Positions 43,561 to 52,638 of a stretch of 64,000 nt of DNA are shown in pieces. The DNA comes from Siansivirga zeaxanthinifaciens CC-SAMT-1 (GTDB lineage Bacteria > Bacteroidota > Bacteroidia > Flavobacteriales > Flavobacteriaceae), in NCBI RefSeq assembly GCF_000941055.1, contig NZ_CP007202.1, positions 1,980,001-2,044,000 on the forward strand, given 5' to 3'. Position numbers and translations under genes: made by a program. The notes beneath the pieces are model-generated. The model did no database searches, had not been told where the DNA came from, and worked only from the letters and a program-made list of their open reading frames with translations. How positions within the stretch are numbered: position 1 is the stretch's first letter; each line of letters opens with the position of its first letter.

Positions 43561-44304
43561 ATGAAACGATTTGTTCCCAATGCTCTAACATTATTAAATT
43601 TATTTTGTGGAAGTATTGCTGTTATTTTTGCTGTTAATAATGAATTTGTAACAGCCTCGGTATTTGTTTTTTTGGGAATATTTTTTGATTTCTTTGATGG
43701 TTTTGCCGCCAGAAAATTAAATGTACAAAGCGCTTTAGGAATTCAGTTAGATTCTTTGGCCGATATGGTTACCAGTGGTGTTGTGCCGGGTATTATTATG
43801 TTTAAAATGCTGCACCTGGCTGTTGGTTTACCCGATGGTGTGACCGATTGGGATTCGGCAAGTTCGAGTTTTCATTTTAATTTGCCTGTATTACCGTTGG
43901 CCGGTTTGGGTATTACCTTGGCTTCGGCTTACCGTTTGGCTAAGTTTAATTTAGATGAAGATCAACAAAGTTATTTTAAAGGCTTACCAACTCCTGCCAA
44001 TACCTTGTTAATTGTTTCTTTACCCTTAATTATCGAATTTCAGCATAGCGATTTAATGAATAGCATGATAATTAACCCTTGGTTTTTACTGGGTTTAACC
44101 GCTTTGAGTTGTTATTTATTAAACTCCAATATTACATTGTTTGCTTTAAAATTTAAAGACTGGAGTTTTAAAAACAATGTTACCCGTTACAGTTTTATAA
44201 TTTTAAGTCTTATTTTTCTGGTGTTGTTTCAGTTTGCAGCCATTCCATTAATTATTGGAACCTATATTATCATGTCTGTTTTAGATACTGTAACATCAAA
44301 ATAA
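43561..44304 (+). CDS. pssA: CDP-diacylglycerol-serine O-phosphatidyltransferase
   Basis: A 247-residue integral membrane enzyme that makes phosphatidylserine, precursor of phosphatidylethanolamine. The CDP-alcohol phosphotransferase motif is complete: DGFAARKLNVQSALGIQLDS followed by LAD, matching DG(x)2AR(x)8G(x)3D(x)3D. Six or so membrane helices. Divergent from the PorV-like gene and followed 29 bp later by DUF808. Confidence 0.93.
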   Translation: MKRFVPNALTLLNLFCGSIAVIFAVNNEFVTASVFVFLGIFFDFFDGFAARKLNVQSALGIQLDSLADMVTSGVVPGIIMFKMLHLAVGLPDGVTDWDSASSSFHFNLPVLPLAGLGITLASAYRLAKFNLDEDQQSYFKGLPTPANTLLIVSLPLIIEFQHSDLMNSMIINPWFLLGLTALSCYLLNSNITLFALKFKDWSFKNNVTRYSFIILSLIFLVLFQFAAIPLIIGTYIIMSVLDTVTSK

Positions 44305-44333
44305 CCTAATAATTTTATACCCCAATACATTTT

Positions 44334-45206
44334 ATGGCCTCAGGATTTTTCGCTTTGTTAGATGATATTGCAGCATTAATGGATGATGTTGTTGTAATGA
44401 GTAAAATTACAACTAAAAAAACCGCAGGTATTTTAGGCGACGATTTAGCTGTAAATGCAGAAAAGGCCACTGGTTTTTTGTCTTCCAGAGAATTACCCGT
44501 ATTGTGGGCAATTACAAAAGGTTCGCTATTAAATAAATTAATTATACTACCCATTGCATTTTTATTAAGTTCGTTTTTACCATGGGCCATTACCATTATT
44601 TTAATTTTGGGAGGCTTCTATTTAGCTTATGAAGGTGTTGAAAAAATTATAGAATATATCATACCACATAAGTTGGCAACAAGCCATGATATTTCGGCAG
44701 ATTCAACCGAAACAGATAGTTTAACACTGGAACAAAAGAAAATAAAATCGGCTATTGTTACCGACTTTATATTGTCTGTAGAAATTGTAATCATAGCCTT
44801 AGGAACTGTTTTAGGGCAGCCCATATTATTTCAGGTTATTGTAGTTTCGATAGTTGCTCTAATTGCTACTATAGGGGTTTATGGGATTGTGGCCTTGATT
44901 GTAAGGATGGATGATATGGGCTACAGTTTAATAAAAAAAGACAAATCGGGCGGTGTTTTAAACCATATTGGACAGTTTTTGGTTAAGGCCTTACCGTGGG
45001 TTATTAAAAGTTTATCGGTTGTTGGTACCATCGCGCTTATTTTAGTTGCAGGTGGTATTTTTTCTCATAACATCGCATTTTTACACCATATATTGGAAGG
45101 TATTCCAGGATTTTTAAAAGATTTTTTAATAGGAATTCTTGCTGGACTTCTGGTCGTTTTACTAATTAAAATTTTTAAAAAGTTGGTTGGTGTATTAAGA
45201 AAATAG
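44334..45206 (+). CDS. DUF808 (YedI-like) membrane protein
   Basis: A 290-residue protein of the DUF808 family. MASGFFALLDDIAALMDDVV is the family N-terminus, and ILIILGGFYLAYEG-type and KKDKSGGVLNHIGQFLVKAL segments are typical. Six or more membrane helices. E. coli YedI is its best-known relative; no function is established. Confidence 0.88.
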   Translation: MASGFFALLDDIAALMDDVVVMSKITTKKTAGILGDDLAVNAEKATGFLSSRELPVLWAITKGSLLNKLIILPIAFLLSSFLPWAITIILILGGFYLAYEGVEKIIEYIIPHKLATSHDISADSTETDSLTLEQKKIKSAIVTDFILSVEIVIIALGTVLGQPILFQVIVVSIVALIATIGVYGIVALIVRMDDMGYSLIKKDKSGGVLNHIGQFLVKALPWVIKSLSVVGTIALILVAGGIFSHNIAFLHHILEGIPGFLKDFLIGILAGLLVVLLIKIFKKLVGVLRK

Positions 45207-45254
45207 GTTAGATTTAACCATCTTAATGATTCACCAATTAAACCTATTTATTTT

Positions 45255-45851
45255 ATGACCAACCTTAGCTACCCCATACAATTTAACTTTAACATTACTA
45301 CGCTTTCGAACGATTTTACAGCTTCCGATTCTCAGGGGCGTACCATTGCTTATGTAAAGCAAAAGATGTTTAAACTTAAGGAAGATATAACCGTTTTTAA
45401 CAACGAAAGTAAAACCCAGATTAATTATAAAATTAATGCCGATCGCTGGATAGATTTTTCGGCGGCATATAGTATAAAAAACAGCAGTCAGGTTGAAATT
45501 TGAAAAATAGCTCGTAAAGGATGGAAATCCTTATGGAAATCCGAATATGAGCTTATTAATAAGCATCAAAAATTGCAATATTATATTCGTGAAGATAACG
45601 CATGGGTTAAGGTTTTTGATGCGCTTTTAGGGCAAATACCAATTTTAAGTTTCTTTACCGGTTATGTGTTTAATCCCAGCTATAGTGTGATTGATTTACA
45701 AAACAAAGCCTTGTTAAAAATGAAAAAAGAACCTTCATTTTTTGGAAGAAAATTTCAATTAACAAAACTCGATACCGCACATTTAGAAGATGAAGAATCG
45801 ATATTATTAAGTTTAATGATGATGGTGCTTTTAGAACGCAGAAAAGGTTAG
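45255..45851 (+). pseudogene. LURP-one/scramblase-like protein with an in-frame TGA
   Basis: The reading frame runs from ATG 45255 to TAG 45849-45851, with a single TGA at 45501-45503. Reading through gives about 198 residues with the tubby-like fold pattern of LURP-one proteins: NDFTASDSQGRTIAYVKQKM early, KIARKGWKSLWKSEYEL after the stop, and TGYVFNPSYSVIDLQN late. In homologues I would expect Gly here (GGA to TGA). Both halves keep good coding character, so the mutation is recent, or the stop is read through, or it is a sequence error. Confidence 0.7.
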
Positions 45852-45873
45852 AATTGCTTACTATAAAACAAAC

Positions 45874-45906
45874 AAAAAAAATCCTCTATGTAAAGGATTT
45901 TTTTGT
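45874..45906. terminator. Bidirectional terminator between the LURP-like gene and lptB
   Basis: AAAATCCT (45878-45885) / AGGATTTT (45894-45901), 8-nt loop, A-run to the left and T-run to the right. Serves both convergent genes. Confidence 0.75.
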
Positions 45907-45919
45907 TTTAAATTATGTG

Positions 45920-46660
45920 TTAATCGCGGATTTTCTTTTTACGAAGTTCGAAATTTTGACCCAAATAAACTTTACGTACCATCTCGTCGTTTGCCAATTC
46001 TTCGGGTTCACCGGCTTTAAGAATGCTCCCTTCGAACATCAGATAGGTTCTGTCGGTAATAGCTAAAGTTTCCTGTACGTTATGGTCGGTAATTAAAATA
46101 CCAATATTTTTCTTAGTAAGCTGTGCTACAATGCGTTGAATGTCTTCTACAGCCACGGGATCTACACCAGCAAAGGGTTCGTCTAGTAAAATAAATCTAG
46201 GGTCTGTTGCCAAAGCACGCGCAATTTCGGTACGACGGCGCTCACCACCAGATAATAAATCGCCACGACTTTTACGAATATGCCCCAGACCAAATTCTTC
46301 AATAAGCGATTCCATTTTATGATGCTGCTCTTTTTTGCTGAGTTTGGTAAGTTGTAAAACGCTTAAAATATTGTCTTCGATGCTTAATTTTCTAAAAACC
46401 GATGCTTCCTGAGCCAAATACCCAATGCCGTTTTGAGCACGTTTGTACATGGGATATTTAGTAATTTCTGTATCATCAATAAAAATATGTCCGCTATTGG
46501 GTTTTATTAAGCCTACCGTCATATAAAAAGAGGTGGTTTTACCAGCACCGTTAGGACCTAGTAATCCAACAATTTCGCCCTGATTCACCTGTAGCGAAAC
46601 ATCTTTTACTACTTTTCGTCCTCCGTAGGACTTCATTAAATTGTCGGCTCTTAAAATCAT
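45920..46660 (-). CDS. lptB: LPS export ABC transporter ATPase LptB
   Basis: A 246-residue ATPase. Walker [13 protein letters not shown] near residues 36-47, signature [15 protein letters not shown], Walker [15 protein letters not shown]-loop ITDHNV. With LptFG it pulls LPS out of the inner membrane. The gene stands at the end of the kdsD, tatC, AhpD-like series, 75 bp after the last; kdsD also serves LPS (KDO) synthesis. Confidence 0.95.
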   Translation of the reverse strand: MILRADNLMKSYGGRKVVKDVSLQVNQGEIVGLLGPNGAGKTTSFYMTVGLIKPNSGHIFIDDTEITKYPMYKRAQNGIGYLAQEASVFRKLSIEDNILSVLQLTKLSKKEQHHKMESLIEEFGLGHIRKSRGDLLSGGERRRTEIARALATDPRFILLDEPFAGVDPVAVEDIQRIVAQLTKKNIGILITDHNVQETLAITDRTYLMFEGSILKAGEPEELANDEMVRKVYLGQNFELRKKKIRD

Positions 46661-46735
46661 AGTTTTTATTTACAAAACGCTAAAAGTAGTAAAATGATAT
46701 ACACTACAATAGCAGAAATTAAAAATTTATATCAA

Positions 46736-47083
46736 TTATTCCTGAGATTCCAGAGCATCCCAAAACTCATAAGCCTTGCGCAGATGCGGTATAACAATGG
46801 TGCCGCCTACAAGCGTAGCGATGCTCAAGGCTTCAACGACTTCGGCTTTGGTGAGTCCGATGTTATAACTGGTTTCTAGGTGGTATTTTATACAATCGTC
46901 GCAGCGTAATACAGTAGAAGCGACAAGCCCCAAAAGTTCTTTGGTTTTAACATCCAAAGCACCTGCTGCGTAGGCATTGGTGTCTAAATTAAAAATACGT
47001 TTTATAACTTTATTATCGTCGCCTAAAATTTTTTCATTCATTTTAGTGCGGTACTCGTTAAATTCTGAAACTAACTGAGACAT
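46736..47083 (-). CDS. Carboxymuconolactone decarboxylase / AhpD-like protein
   Basis: A 115-residue helical protein with the AhpD-like motif LRCDDCIKYHLETSYNIGLT. The Cys pair C-D-D-C plus the following His is the redox centre of AhpD relatives, so a thiol peroxidase role is more likely than a decarboxylase one. It lies 4 bp after tatC and is probably cotranscribed. Confidence 0.85.
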   Translation of the reverse strand: MSQLVSEFNEYRTKMNEKILGDDNKVIKRIFNLDTNAYAAGALDVKTKELLGLVASTVLRCDDCIKYHLETSYNIGLTKAEVVEALSIATLVGGTIVIPHLRKAYEFWDALESQE

Positions 47084-47087
47084 GGTT

Positions 47088-47918
47088 TTATTTTTTTACA
47101 ACTTTAGACATTTCGCGTTTTTGATTTCTAACAACAATTTTAGAAATATAGATGCTAACCTGGTAAAGAATTAATATAGGAATGGCAACAATTACCTGGC
47201 TTGCAACATCGGGCGGAGTTATTACTGCCGAAATAATTAAAACAATTACCAGAGCATATTTTCTGTATTTTTTTAGAATTTCAGGAGTTATTAATCCGAT
47301 TTTAGTTAAAAAATAAATTACCACCGGAAGTTCGAAAATAAGACCAGATGCCAAAACCGAAGATCTTACAAGTCCAATGAAAGAACTAATATCGATTTGA
47401 TTTTCTACCTTAGTGGAAATGCTATAATTTCCTAAAAAGTTTATAGATAACGGAGTAATAATATAATATCCGAAAAGCGCTCCTAAAAAGAATAGCAGCG
47501 AACAAATAATAATGAATCCTCTGGAATGTTTGCGTTCGTTTTCGTGTAATCCCGGACTAATAAAACGCCATAATTGATAAATAATATAAGGGAATGATAT
47601 GATAAAACCCGCCAGAATGGCTGTCCAGATATCGGCAGAAAACTGTCCCGCCATGGTTCTGTTTTGTAAGATAAGCGGTATAGAATCGTTACAAAAACTA
47701 GTCTCTACACCAACAAAACGTCCCGCATTACAAAGGAATTCGTAAGTAGGAAACCCCATATTAATAGGAGCGAAAATAATATCTTCAAAAATATATCGGC
47801 TAAAAATAAAGGCTAAAGAAGCGACCACCATGACCGCCACACAAATTCTAATTAAATGCCATCGTAAATCTTCAAGATGATCTAGAAAAGACATCTCGTT
47901 TATATTTTTCTTTGCCAT
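47088..47918 (-). CDS. tatC: Twin-arginine translocase subunit TatC
   Basis: A 276-residue membrane protein with six helices. The N-terminal MSFLDHLEDLRWHLIRI carries the conserved Glu that binds twin-arginine signals, and FISPGLHENERKHS is the first cytosolic loop motif. It exports folded proteins with TatA-type partners, which are not in the window. Its ATG shares a base with the kdsD stop codon. Confidence 0.95.
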   Translation of the reverse strand: MAKKNINEMSFLDHLEDLRWHLIRICVAVMVVASLAFIFSRYIFEDIIFAPINMGFPTYEFLCNAGRFVGVETSFCNDSIPLILQNRTMAGQFSADIWTAILAGFIISFPYIIYQLWRFISPGLHENERKHSRGFIIICSLLFFLGALFGYYIITPLSINFLGNYSISTKVENQIDISSFIGLVRSSVLASGLIFELPVVIYFLTKIGLITPEILKKYRKYALVIVLIISAVITPPDVASQVIVAIPILILYQVSIYISKIVVRNQKREMSKVVKK

Positions 47919-48883
47919 TATATGATGCCTTCTTTAATTAAATCATGCAAATGAACAACCCCTGCATACAAGCCGTTTTCTTCCACAAGCAGTTGCGAAA
48001 TTTCATTAGCTTCCATAATTTCGAGCGCTTCAATGGCCATTTCGTTGGCATCGATTCGCTTTGGGTTGGTGCTCATAATGTCTTTGGCTGTAAGGGATGC
48101 GAAATTATCGGCTTTGGTTAACATTCTACGTAAATCACCATCGGTGATAATACCTATAATTTTATTGTTTTCAACAACCGAGGTAACACCAAGCATTTTT
48201 TCTGTTATTTCAATAATAACCTGTTTGATGTTGGTATGGGCTTCTACCTGTGGTTTTTGGTTAGCCGACGAAATGTCGCGAACCCGCAGGTATAATTTTT
48301 TCCCTAAAGCGCCACCCGGATGAAATTTGGCGAAGTCGGAGCTGGTAAATCCTCTTAACTCTAATAAACAAACGGCCAGGGCATCGCCAATAACCAATTG
48401 AGCTGTTGTGCTGGTTGTTGGAGCTAAATTATTTGGGCAGGCTTCTTTTTCAACATAAGCATTTAAAATAAAATCGGCCTGTTGTCCCAGAAACGAATTT
48501 TCATTCCCTGTAATGGCTATAAGTTTATTTTTTACGCGTTTTATAAGCGGCACTAATACTTTTATTTCGGGGGTGTTACCACTTTTAGAAATACAAATAA
48601 CAACGTCTTCTTTAAGAATAAGTCCTAAATCGCCATGAATGGCATCGGCAGCATGCATAAACACAGCTGGTGTTCCTGTAGAGTTTAGGGTGGCTACAAT
48701 TTTATTTGCAATAATGGCACTTTTGCCAACACCAGTAATAATAACACGACCTTTTGTGTTATAGATGAGGTTAACTGCATGTGCAAAATCTTCGGTAACC
48801 AAAGACGATAAATTAGAAATGGCGTCGGCTTCAATTTGTATGGTTTGCTTCGCCAAATTAATAATTGAAAGATTGTTATTCAA
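47918..48883 (-). CDS. kdsD: Arabinose-5-phosphate isomerase (KpsF/GutQ family)
   Basis: A 321-residue enzyme converting ribulose 5-phosphate to arabinose 5-phosphate for KDO synthesis. SIS domain at about 30-170 (VIITGVGKSAIIANKIVATL; SKSGNTPEI), followed by two CBS domains (about 205-260 and 270-321; GIITDGDLRRM). First gene of the kdsD-tatC-AhpD-lptB series. It is divergent from recQ across about 200 bp. Confidence 0.92.
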   Translation of the reverse strand: MNNNLSIINLAKQTIQIEADAISNLSSLVTEDFAHAVNLIYNTKGRVIITGVGKSAIIANKIVATLNSTGTPAVFMHAADAIHGDLGLILKEDVVICISKSGNTPEIKVLVPLIKRVKNKLIAITGNENSFLGQQADFILNAYVEKEACPNNLAPTTSTTAQLVIGDALAVCLLELRGFTSSDFAKFHPGGALGKKLYLRVRDISSANQKPQVEAHTNIKQVIIEITEKMLGVTSVVENNKIIGIITDGDLRRMLTKADNFASLTAKDIMSTNPKRIDANEMAIEALEIMEANEISQLLVEENGLYAGVVHLHDLIKEGII

Positions 48884-48902
48884 AATTTATCAATTTTTTT
48901 AG

Positions 48903-48932
48903 TTGATGCTTTTAAAGAAATTGTTATCTTTA
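48903..48932 (+). promoter_or_regulatory. Candidate recQ promoter
   Basis: TTG (48903-48905), 19-bp spacer, TATCTTTA (48925-48932), one mismatch to TAnnTTTG. It would give a leader of about 150 nt, which is long for this genome. Confidence 0.35.
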
Positions 48933-49085
48933 ATTATACTGAAATTAAAAAATATGTAATTTCGGTTTTCGTTACAAAACTAACGAAAAAAATATGAGGG
49001 TTCTCTTAATACATTAATAAAAGTGAATTTTTACTTTTTGTAATAATAATGTAATTTTAATTAGTAAAATAAATTTAATTAATTC

Positions 49086-51290
49086 ATGTCAATAGCTAAA
49101 AGTGACTTACATTCTGCGTTAAAGAAATATTTTGGATTTAGTAAATTTAAAGGGCTTCAGGAAGCTGTTGTAGAAAGTATTTTATCGAAAAAGCACACCT
49201 TTGTGATTATGCCTACAGGCGGTGGAAAATCGCTATGTTACCAATTGCCTGCCTTGATGCAGGAAGGTACAGCCATCGTTGTTTCTCCTTTAATTGCCTT
49301 AATGAAAAACCAAGTAGATGCGATACGAGGTATTTCTAATGAAGAGGGTGTTGCGCACGTCTTGAATTCTTCACTCAATAAAACAGAAATTAAGCGAGTA
49401 AAAGAAGATATTGTAAACGGTGTAACTAAATTACTTTATGTAGCACCAGAATCGTTAACTAAAGAAGAAAATGTAGAGTTTTTACGTTCGGTTAAAATCT
49501 CGTTTATGGCCATTGATGAGGCCCACTGTATTAGTGAATGGGGTCATGATTTTAGACCCGAATACCGCAATTTAAAAACCATTATAGCGCGTATTGGCGA
49601 TGATATTCCTATTATTGGTTTAACTGCCACTGCGACCCCGAAAGTACAAGAAGATATTATTAAAAACTTAGGTATTGCAGGTGCGACAACCTTTAAAGCC
49701 TCTTTTAATAGACCTAATTTATATTACGAAGTTCGACCGAAAACAAAACATGTTGATGTTGATATTATTAGGTTTATAAAACAAAATCAAGGAAAATCGG
49801 GTATTGTATATTGTTTAAGTAGAAAACGTGTTGAAGAACTGGCACAGGTACTACAAGTGAATGGTATCAAGGCAGTTCCTTATCATGCGGGATTAGACGC
49901 TAAATCCAGATCGAGCTACCAGGATCAATTTCTTATGGAAGATGTCGATGTTGTGGTTGCTACCATAGCCTTTGGTATGGGGATTGATAAACCAGATGTG
50001 CGTTTTGTTATTCATCATGACATCCCTAAAAGTATAGAAAGTTATTATCAGGAAACCGGTCGCGCTGGTCGCGATGGTGGTGAGGGGCATTGTTTGGCTT
50101 ATTACTCTTATAAAGATATAGAGAAGTTAGAGAAGTTTATGTCTGGCAAACCTGTGGCCGAACAAGAAATAGGTCATGCCTTGTTGCAAGAAGTCGTAGC
50201 TTTTGCAGAAACCTCTATTTCGAGACGTAAATTTATTTTGCATTATTTTGGTGAAGAATTCGATAATGAAACCGGAGAAGGTGGCGATATGGATGATAAT
50301 GTAAGACATCCTAAAAAGAAGCACGAAGCCCAAGACGATGTTAAAATTTTATTAGACATTATAGCCAGTACCAACGAAAAATACAAGTCTAAAGACCTTG
50401 TAAATGTTATAGTTGGTAAAGAAAACGCTCTTATAAATTCACACAAAACCAATGAACAAGCTTTTTTTGGTAAAGGAAAAGATAAAGATAATAAATACTG
50501 GATGGCCTTGTTGCGTCAAGTATTGGTTTCTGGGTATTTGAGAAAAGACATAGAAACCTATGGTGTTATTAAGTTAACCGAAAGCGGTAAAGATTTTATA
50601 GCCTCACCAACGTCTTTTATGATGACAGAAGACCATGTGTTTGATGGTGAGCAAGAAGATGGAACTATTGTGGCAGCTACTAAACCAGGAGCCACGGTAG
50701 CCGATGAGCTGTTAATGAGCTTGCTAAAAGATTTACGCAAGAAAAACGCAAAAAAATTAGGTGTACCACCTTTTGTTATTTTTCAAGACCCTTCATTAGA
50801 AGACATGGCTTTAAAATACCCTATAACTATGGCCGAACTGGCTAATGTTCATGGGGTTGGTGATGGTAAGGCAAAAAAATACGGCAAAGATTTTATCGAG
50901 CTTATTGCAAAATATGTTGAAGAAAACGATATTATTCGTCCGGATGATCTGGTTGTAAAATCTACAGGAACCAATTCTGCAAACAAATTATATATCATTC
51001 AAAACATAGACCGAAAGTTACCGCTGGATGATATCGCCTCTTCAAAAGGTATGGAAATGGCCGAGTTTATTAAAGAAATGGAAGCCATTGTGTATTCGGG
51101 TACAAAATTAAATATCGATTATTGGATTGATGAGATTTTAGATGAAGACCAACAGGAAGAAATTCACGATTACTTTATGGAAGCTGCTTCAGACAGCATT
51201 GTAAAAGCTATTGAAGAATTTGATGGTGATTATGATGATGAAGAATTACGTCTCTATCGTATTAAGTTTATTAGCGAGGTGGCTAACTAA
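49086..51290 (+). CDS. recQ: ATP-dependent DNA helicase RecQ
   Basis: A 734-residue superfamily 2 helicase. Walker A MPTGGGKSLCYQLPAL near residue 40, DEAHCISEWGHDFRPEY, and motif VI QETGRAGRDG near 325. A winged-helix RQC region follows, then an HRDC domain near 540-620 (LLMSLLKDLRKKNAKKLGVP). In the RQC zinc site the usual Cys are not present: the block reads SISRRKFILHYFGEEF, then an acidic Gly-rich loop, so this paralogue probably binds no zinc. It unwinds branched DNA in recombination repair. Confidence 0.93.
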   Translation: MSIAKSDLHSALKKYFGFSKFKGLQEAVVESILSKKHTFVIMPTGGGKSLCYQLPALMQEGTAIVVSPLIALMKNQVDAIRGISNEEGVAHVLNSSLNKTEIKRVKEDIVNGVTKLLYVAPESLTKEENVEFLRSVKISFMAIDEAHCISEWGHDFRPEYRNLKTIIARIGDDIPIIGLTATATPKVQEDIIKNLGIAGATTFKASFNRPNLYYEVRPKTKHVDVDIIRFIKQNQGKSGIVYCLSRKRVEELAQVLQVNGIKAVPYHAGLDAKSRSSYQDQFLMEDVDVVVATIAFGMGIDKPDVRFVIHHDIPKSIESYYQETGRAGRDGGEGHCLAYYSYKDIEKLEKFMSGKPVAEQEIGHALLQEVVAFAETSISRRKFILHYFGEEFDNETGEGGDMDDNVRHPKKKHEAQDDVKILLDIIASTNEKYKSKDLVNVIVGKENALINSHKTNEQAFFGKGKDKDNKYWMALLRQVLVSGYLRKDIETYGVIKLTESGKDFIASPTSFMMTEDHVFDGEQEDGTIVAATKPGATVADELLMSLLKDLRKKNAKKLGVPPFVIFQDPSLEDMALKYPITMAELANVHGVGDGKAKKYGKDFIELIAKYVEENDIIRPDDLVVKSTGTNSANKLYIIQNIDRKLPLDDIASSKGMEMAEFIKEMEAIVYSGTKLNIDYWIDEILDEDQQEEIHDYFMEAASDSIVKAIEEFDGDYDDEELRLYRIKFISEVAN

Positions 51291-51308
51291 ATTGTTTTTA
51301 CTTGCATG

Positions 51309-51318
51309 TTGTAGGTAA
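51309..51318 (+). other. Right-end half site of a cassette-like unit
   Basis: GTTGTAGGTA just upstream of the small membrane protein gene. Its reverse complement, TACCTACAAC, occurs at 51782-51791 directly after that gene. In integron cassettes the first bases of a cassette are complementary to the start of its own attC site; the same logic is seen here. Confidence 0.45.
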
Positions 51319-51332
51319 TTTAAAAAATCGAA

Positions 51333-51776
51333 ATGCAGTTTGAACCTCAATATTTTAGCGGAATATTAAAAGTCTTGATTTTGAATTTATTAATTTCTCT
51401 TTTGCCTATTTATTTCATAGAAGACAAGACTGTGATTTTTCTAATCTTTATCGTCGGATTTTTGACAATATTATTCTTAAAAAATAAAAAATGGATTAAT
51501 AGAATAAAGGTTGACTCTAAAACTTCCAAAATCAATATCGAATATCCATTAAATTTGATCGGTCAAAAAAAAATAAATATTGACTTTTCAGAAATTTGCA
51601 AAGTTGTTTATTACGAATATATGTCTATAACGCCTGCTCACTTTAAGATTGAATTAAATGCCAAAACTTTTCGCTTCAATTGTGACGGAAATGAATCAGA
51701 AAAACTGAGTAAAATTTTTAAAGATAACGGAATAGAAATAAATTTTTATAATAAAAAAGTAGTTGGATTTAGATAA
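51333..51776 (+). CDS. Small membrane protein of unknown function
   Basis: A 147-residue protein, not recognised. Residues about 8-50 hold two adjacent membrane helices (ILKVLILNLLISLLPIYFIE, then FLIFIVGFLTILFL); the rest is a polar, beta-rich cytosolic domain (KINIDFSEICKVVYYEYMSI). It resembles the two-helix plus PH-like domain plan of many small bacterial proteins. AT-rich compared with recQ and bounded by complementary half sites, so it may be a captured cassette. Confidence 0.6.
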   Translation: MQFEPQYFSGILKVLILNLLISLLPIYFIEDKTVIFLIFIVGFLTILFLKNKKWINRIKVDSKTSKINIEYPLNLIGQKKINIDFSEICKVVYYEYMSITPAHFKIELNAKTFRFNCDGNESEKLSKIFKDNGIEINFYNKKVVGFR

Positions 51777-51780
51777 AAAA

Positions 51781-51920
51781 CTACCTACAACAATGTATAA
51801 AAATAATTGCTCAATTTTGGGCTTAACCAAAGGTAGCTGCAAGTTTACTACGTCTGATTTTCCTGCGGAAAATCCTCGCACGTAAACCCTCAACTTTTCT
51901 TATACGAACCGTTGTATGCA
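51781..51920. repeat. 140-bp imperfect palindrome, attC-like element
   Basis: The left end TACAACAATGTATAA (51786-51800) is echoed in inverse at the right end, TTATACGAACCGTTGTA (about 51899-51915). An inner arm pair GTTTAC near 51843 / GTAAAC near 51882 surrounds a perfect hairpin GATTTTCC (51856-51863), TGC, GGAAAATC (51867-51874). The overall design (complementary ends, internal stems, placed between gene units) is that of integron attC sites. I recall the core GATTTTCCTGCGGAAAATCC from intergenic regions of other Bacteroidota. No integrase is visible. Confidence 0.6.
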
Positions 51921-51941
51921 ACCCAAGGAAAAAATAAATGA

Positions 51942-52565
51942 ATGGAATTTGACAAAAGTATACTCTCATTTTTACAACCTGAATTGCTTGATGAAATTCT
52001 TTCAGAATCAAGTCTTCAGGCATTTCCAAATGGAACTGAAATTTTGAAAGAAGAACAATATGTAAAATTACTACCAATAGTTGTTGACGGACTTGTAAAA
52101 GTTTATTCAAGATTTGACGAAAAGGAGTTATTACTCTACTATATAGAACCTGCACAAAGTTGTGTGATGTCATTTTATGCTGCACTTAAGAACACGCCAA
52201 GCAGAGTATTTGCAGAAACTGAAGAAGATTCAAAAATTCTATTAATTCCAGTTCAATATTTACCCAATTGGTTAAAAGAATATCCTAAATTCAATGAATT
52301 GTTTTACAACCAATTTAATTTAAGGTATTCAGAACTTCTTGATACAATTAGTCATTTGCTTTTGGACAAATTGGACAAGCGCTTATACAAACATTTAAGA
52401 AGAAAAACAGAATTAACAAATAAAAACTCAATTAAGATTAGTCATAGTCAATTAGCAAATGAATTAGGAACTGCTAGAGAAGTCATTTCAAGGATAATGA
52501 AAAAACTTGAAACAGATGGGATGGTTATTCAAAATTCAGGCACTATTACAATTACAGACAAGTAG
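51942..52565 (+). CDS. Crp/Fnr family transcriptional regulator
   Basis: A 207-residue regulator. N-terminal cyclic-nucleotide-binding fold at about 15-125 (FPNGTEILKEEQYVKLLPIV, VDGLVKVYSRFDEKELLLYY) without an Fe-S Cys cluster, so the ligand is unclear. Winged helix at about 150-205 (KISHSQLANELGTAREVISR), where the recognition helix starts TAREVISR. It is followed by a palindrome of CRP type and the DUF2892 gene, probably its target. An ATG 4 bases upstream is out of frame. AT-rich cassette-like gene. Confidence 0.88.
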   Translation: MEFDKSILSFLQPELLDEILSESSLQAFPNGTEILKEEQYVKLLPIVVDGLVKVYSRFDEKELLLYYIEPAQSCVMSFYAALKNTPSRVFAETEEDSKILLIPVQYLPNWLKEYPKFNELFYNQFNLRYSELLDTISHLLLDKLDKRLYKHLRRKTELTNKNSIKISHSQLANELGTAREVISRIMKKLETDGMVIQNSGTITITDK

Positions 52566-52579
52566 TGACTTGAGTCACT
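52564..52579. promoter_or_regulatory. CRP-like operator between the regulator gene and DUF2892
   Basis: AGTGACTTGAGTCACT, arms AGTGACT/AGTCACT with a TG centre; matches the CRP form TGTGA-N6-TCACA except the outer bases. Centred about 41-42 bases upstream of the start expected from the -7 element at 52601, the class II activator position. Confidence 0.5.
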
Positions 52580-52600
52580 GCATACCTAAATTTTATTTAT

Positions 52601-52608
52601 GACATTTG
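52601..52608 (+). promoter_or_regulatory. -7 promoter element of the DUF2892 gene
   Basis: GACATTTG, one mismatch to TAnnTTTG; no -33 element, its place being taken by the Crp-like palindrome, as expected of an activator-dependent promoter. Confidence 0.4.
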
Positions 52609-52638
52609 TATTGTAATAACAAATTAAACTTTATGATT

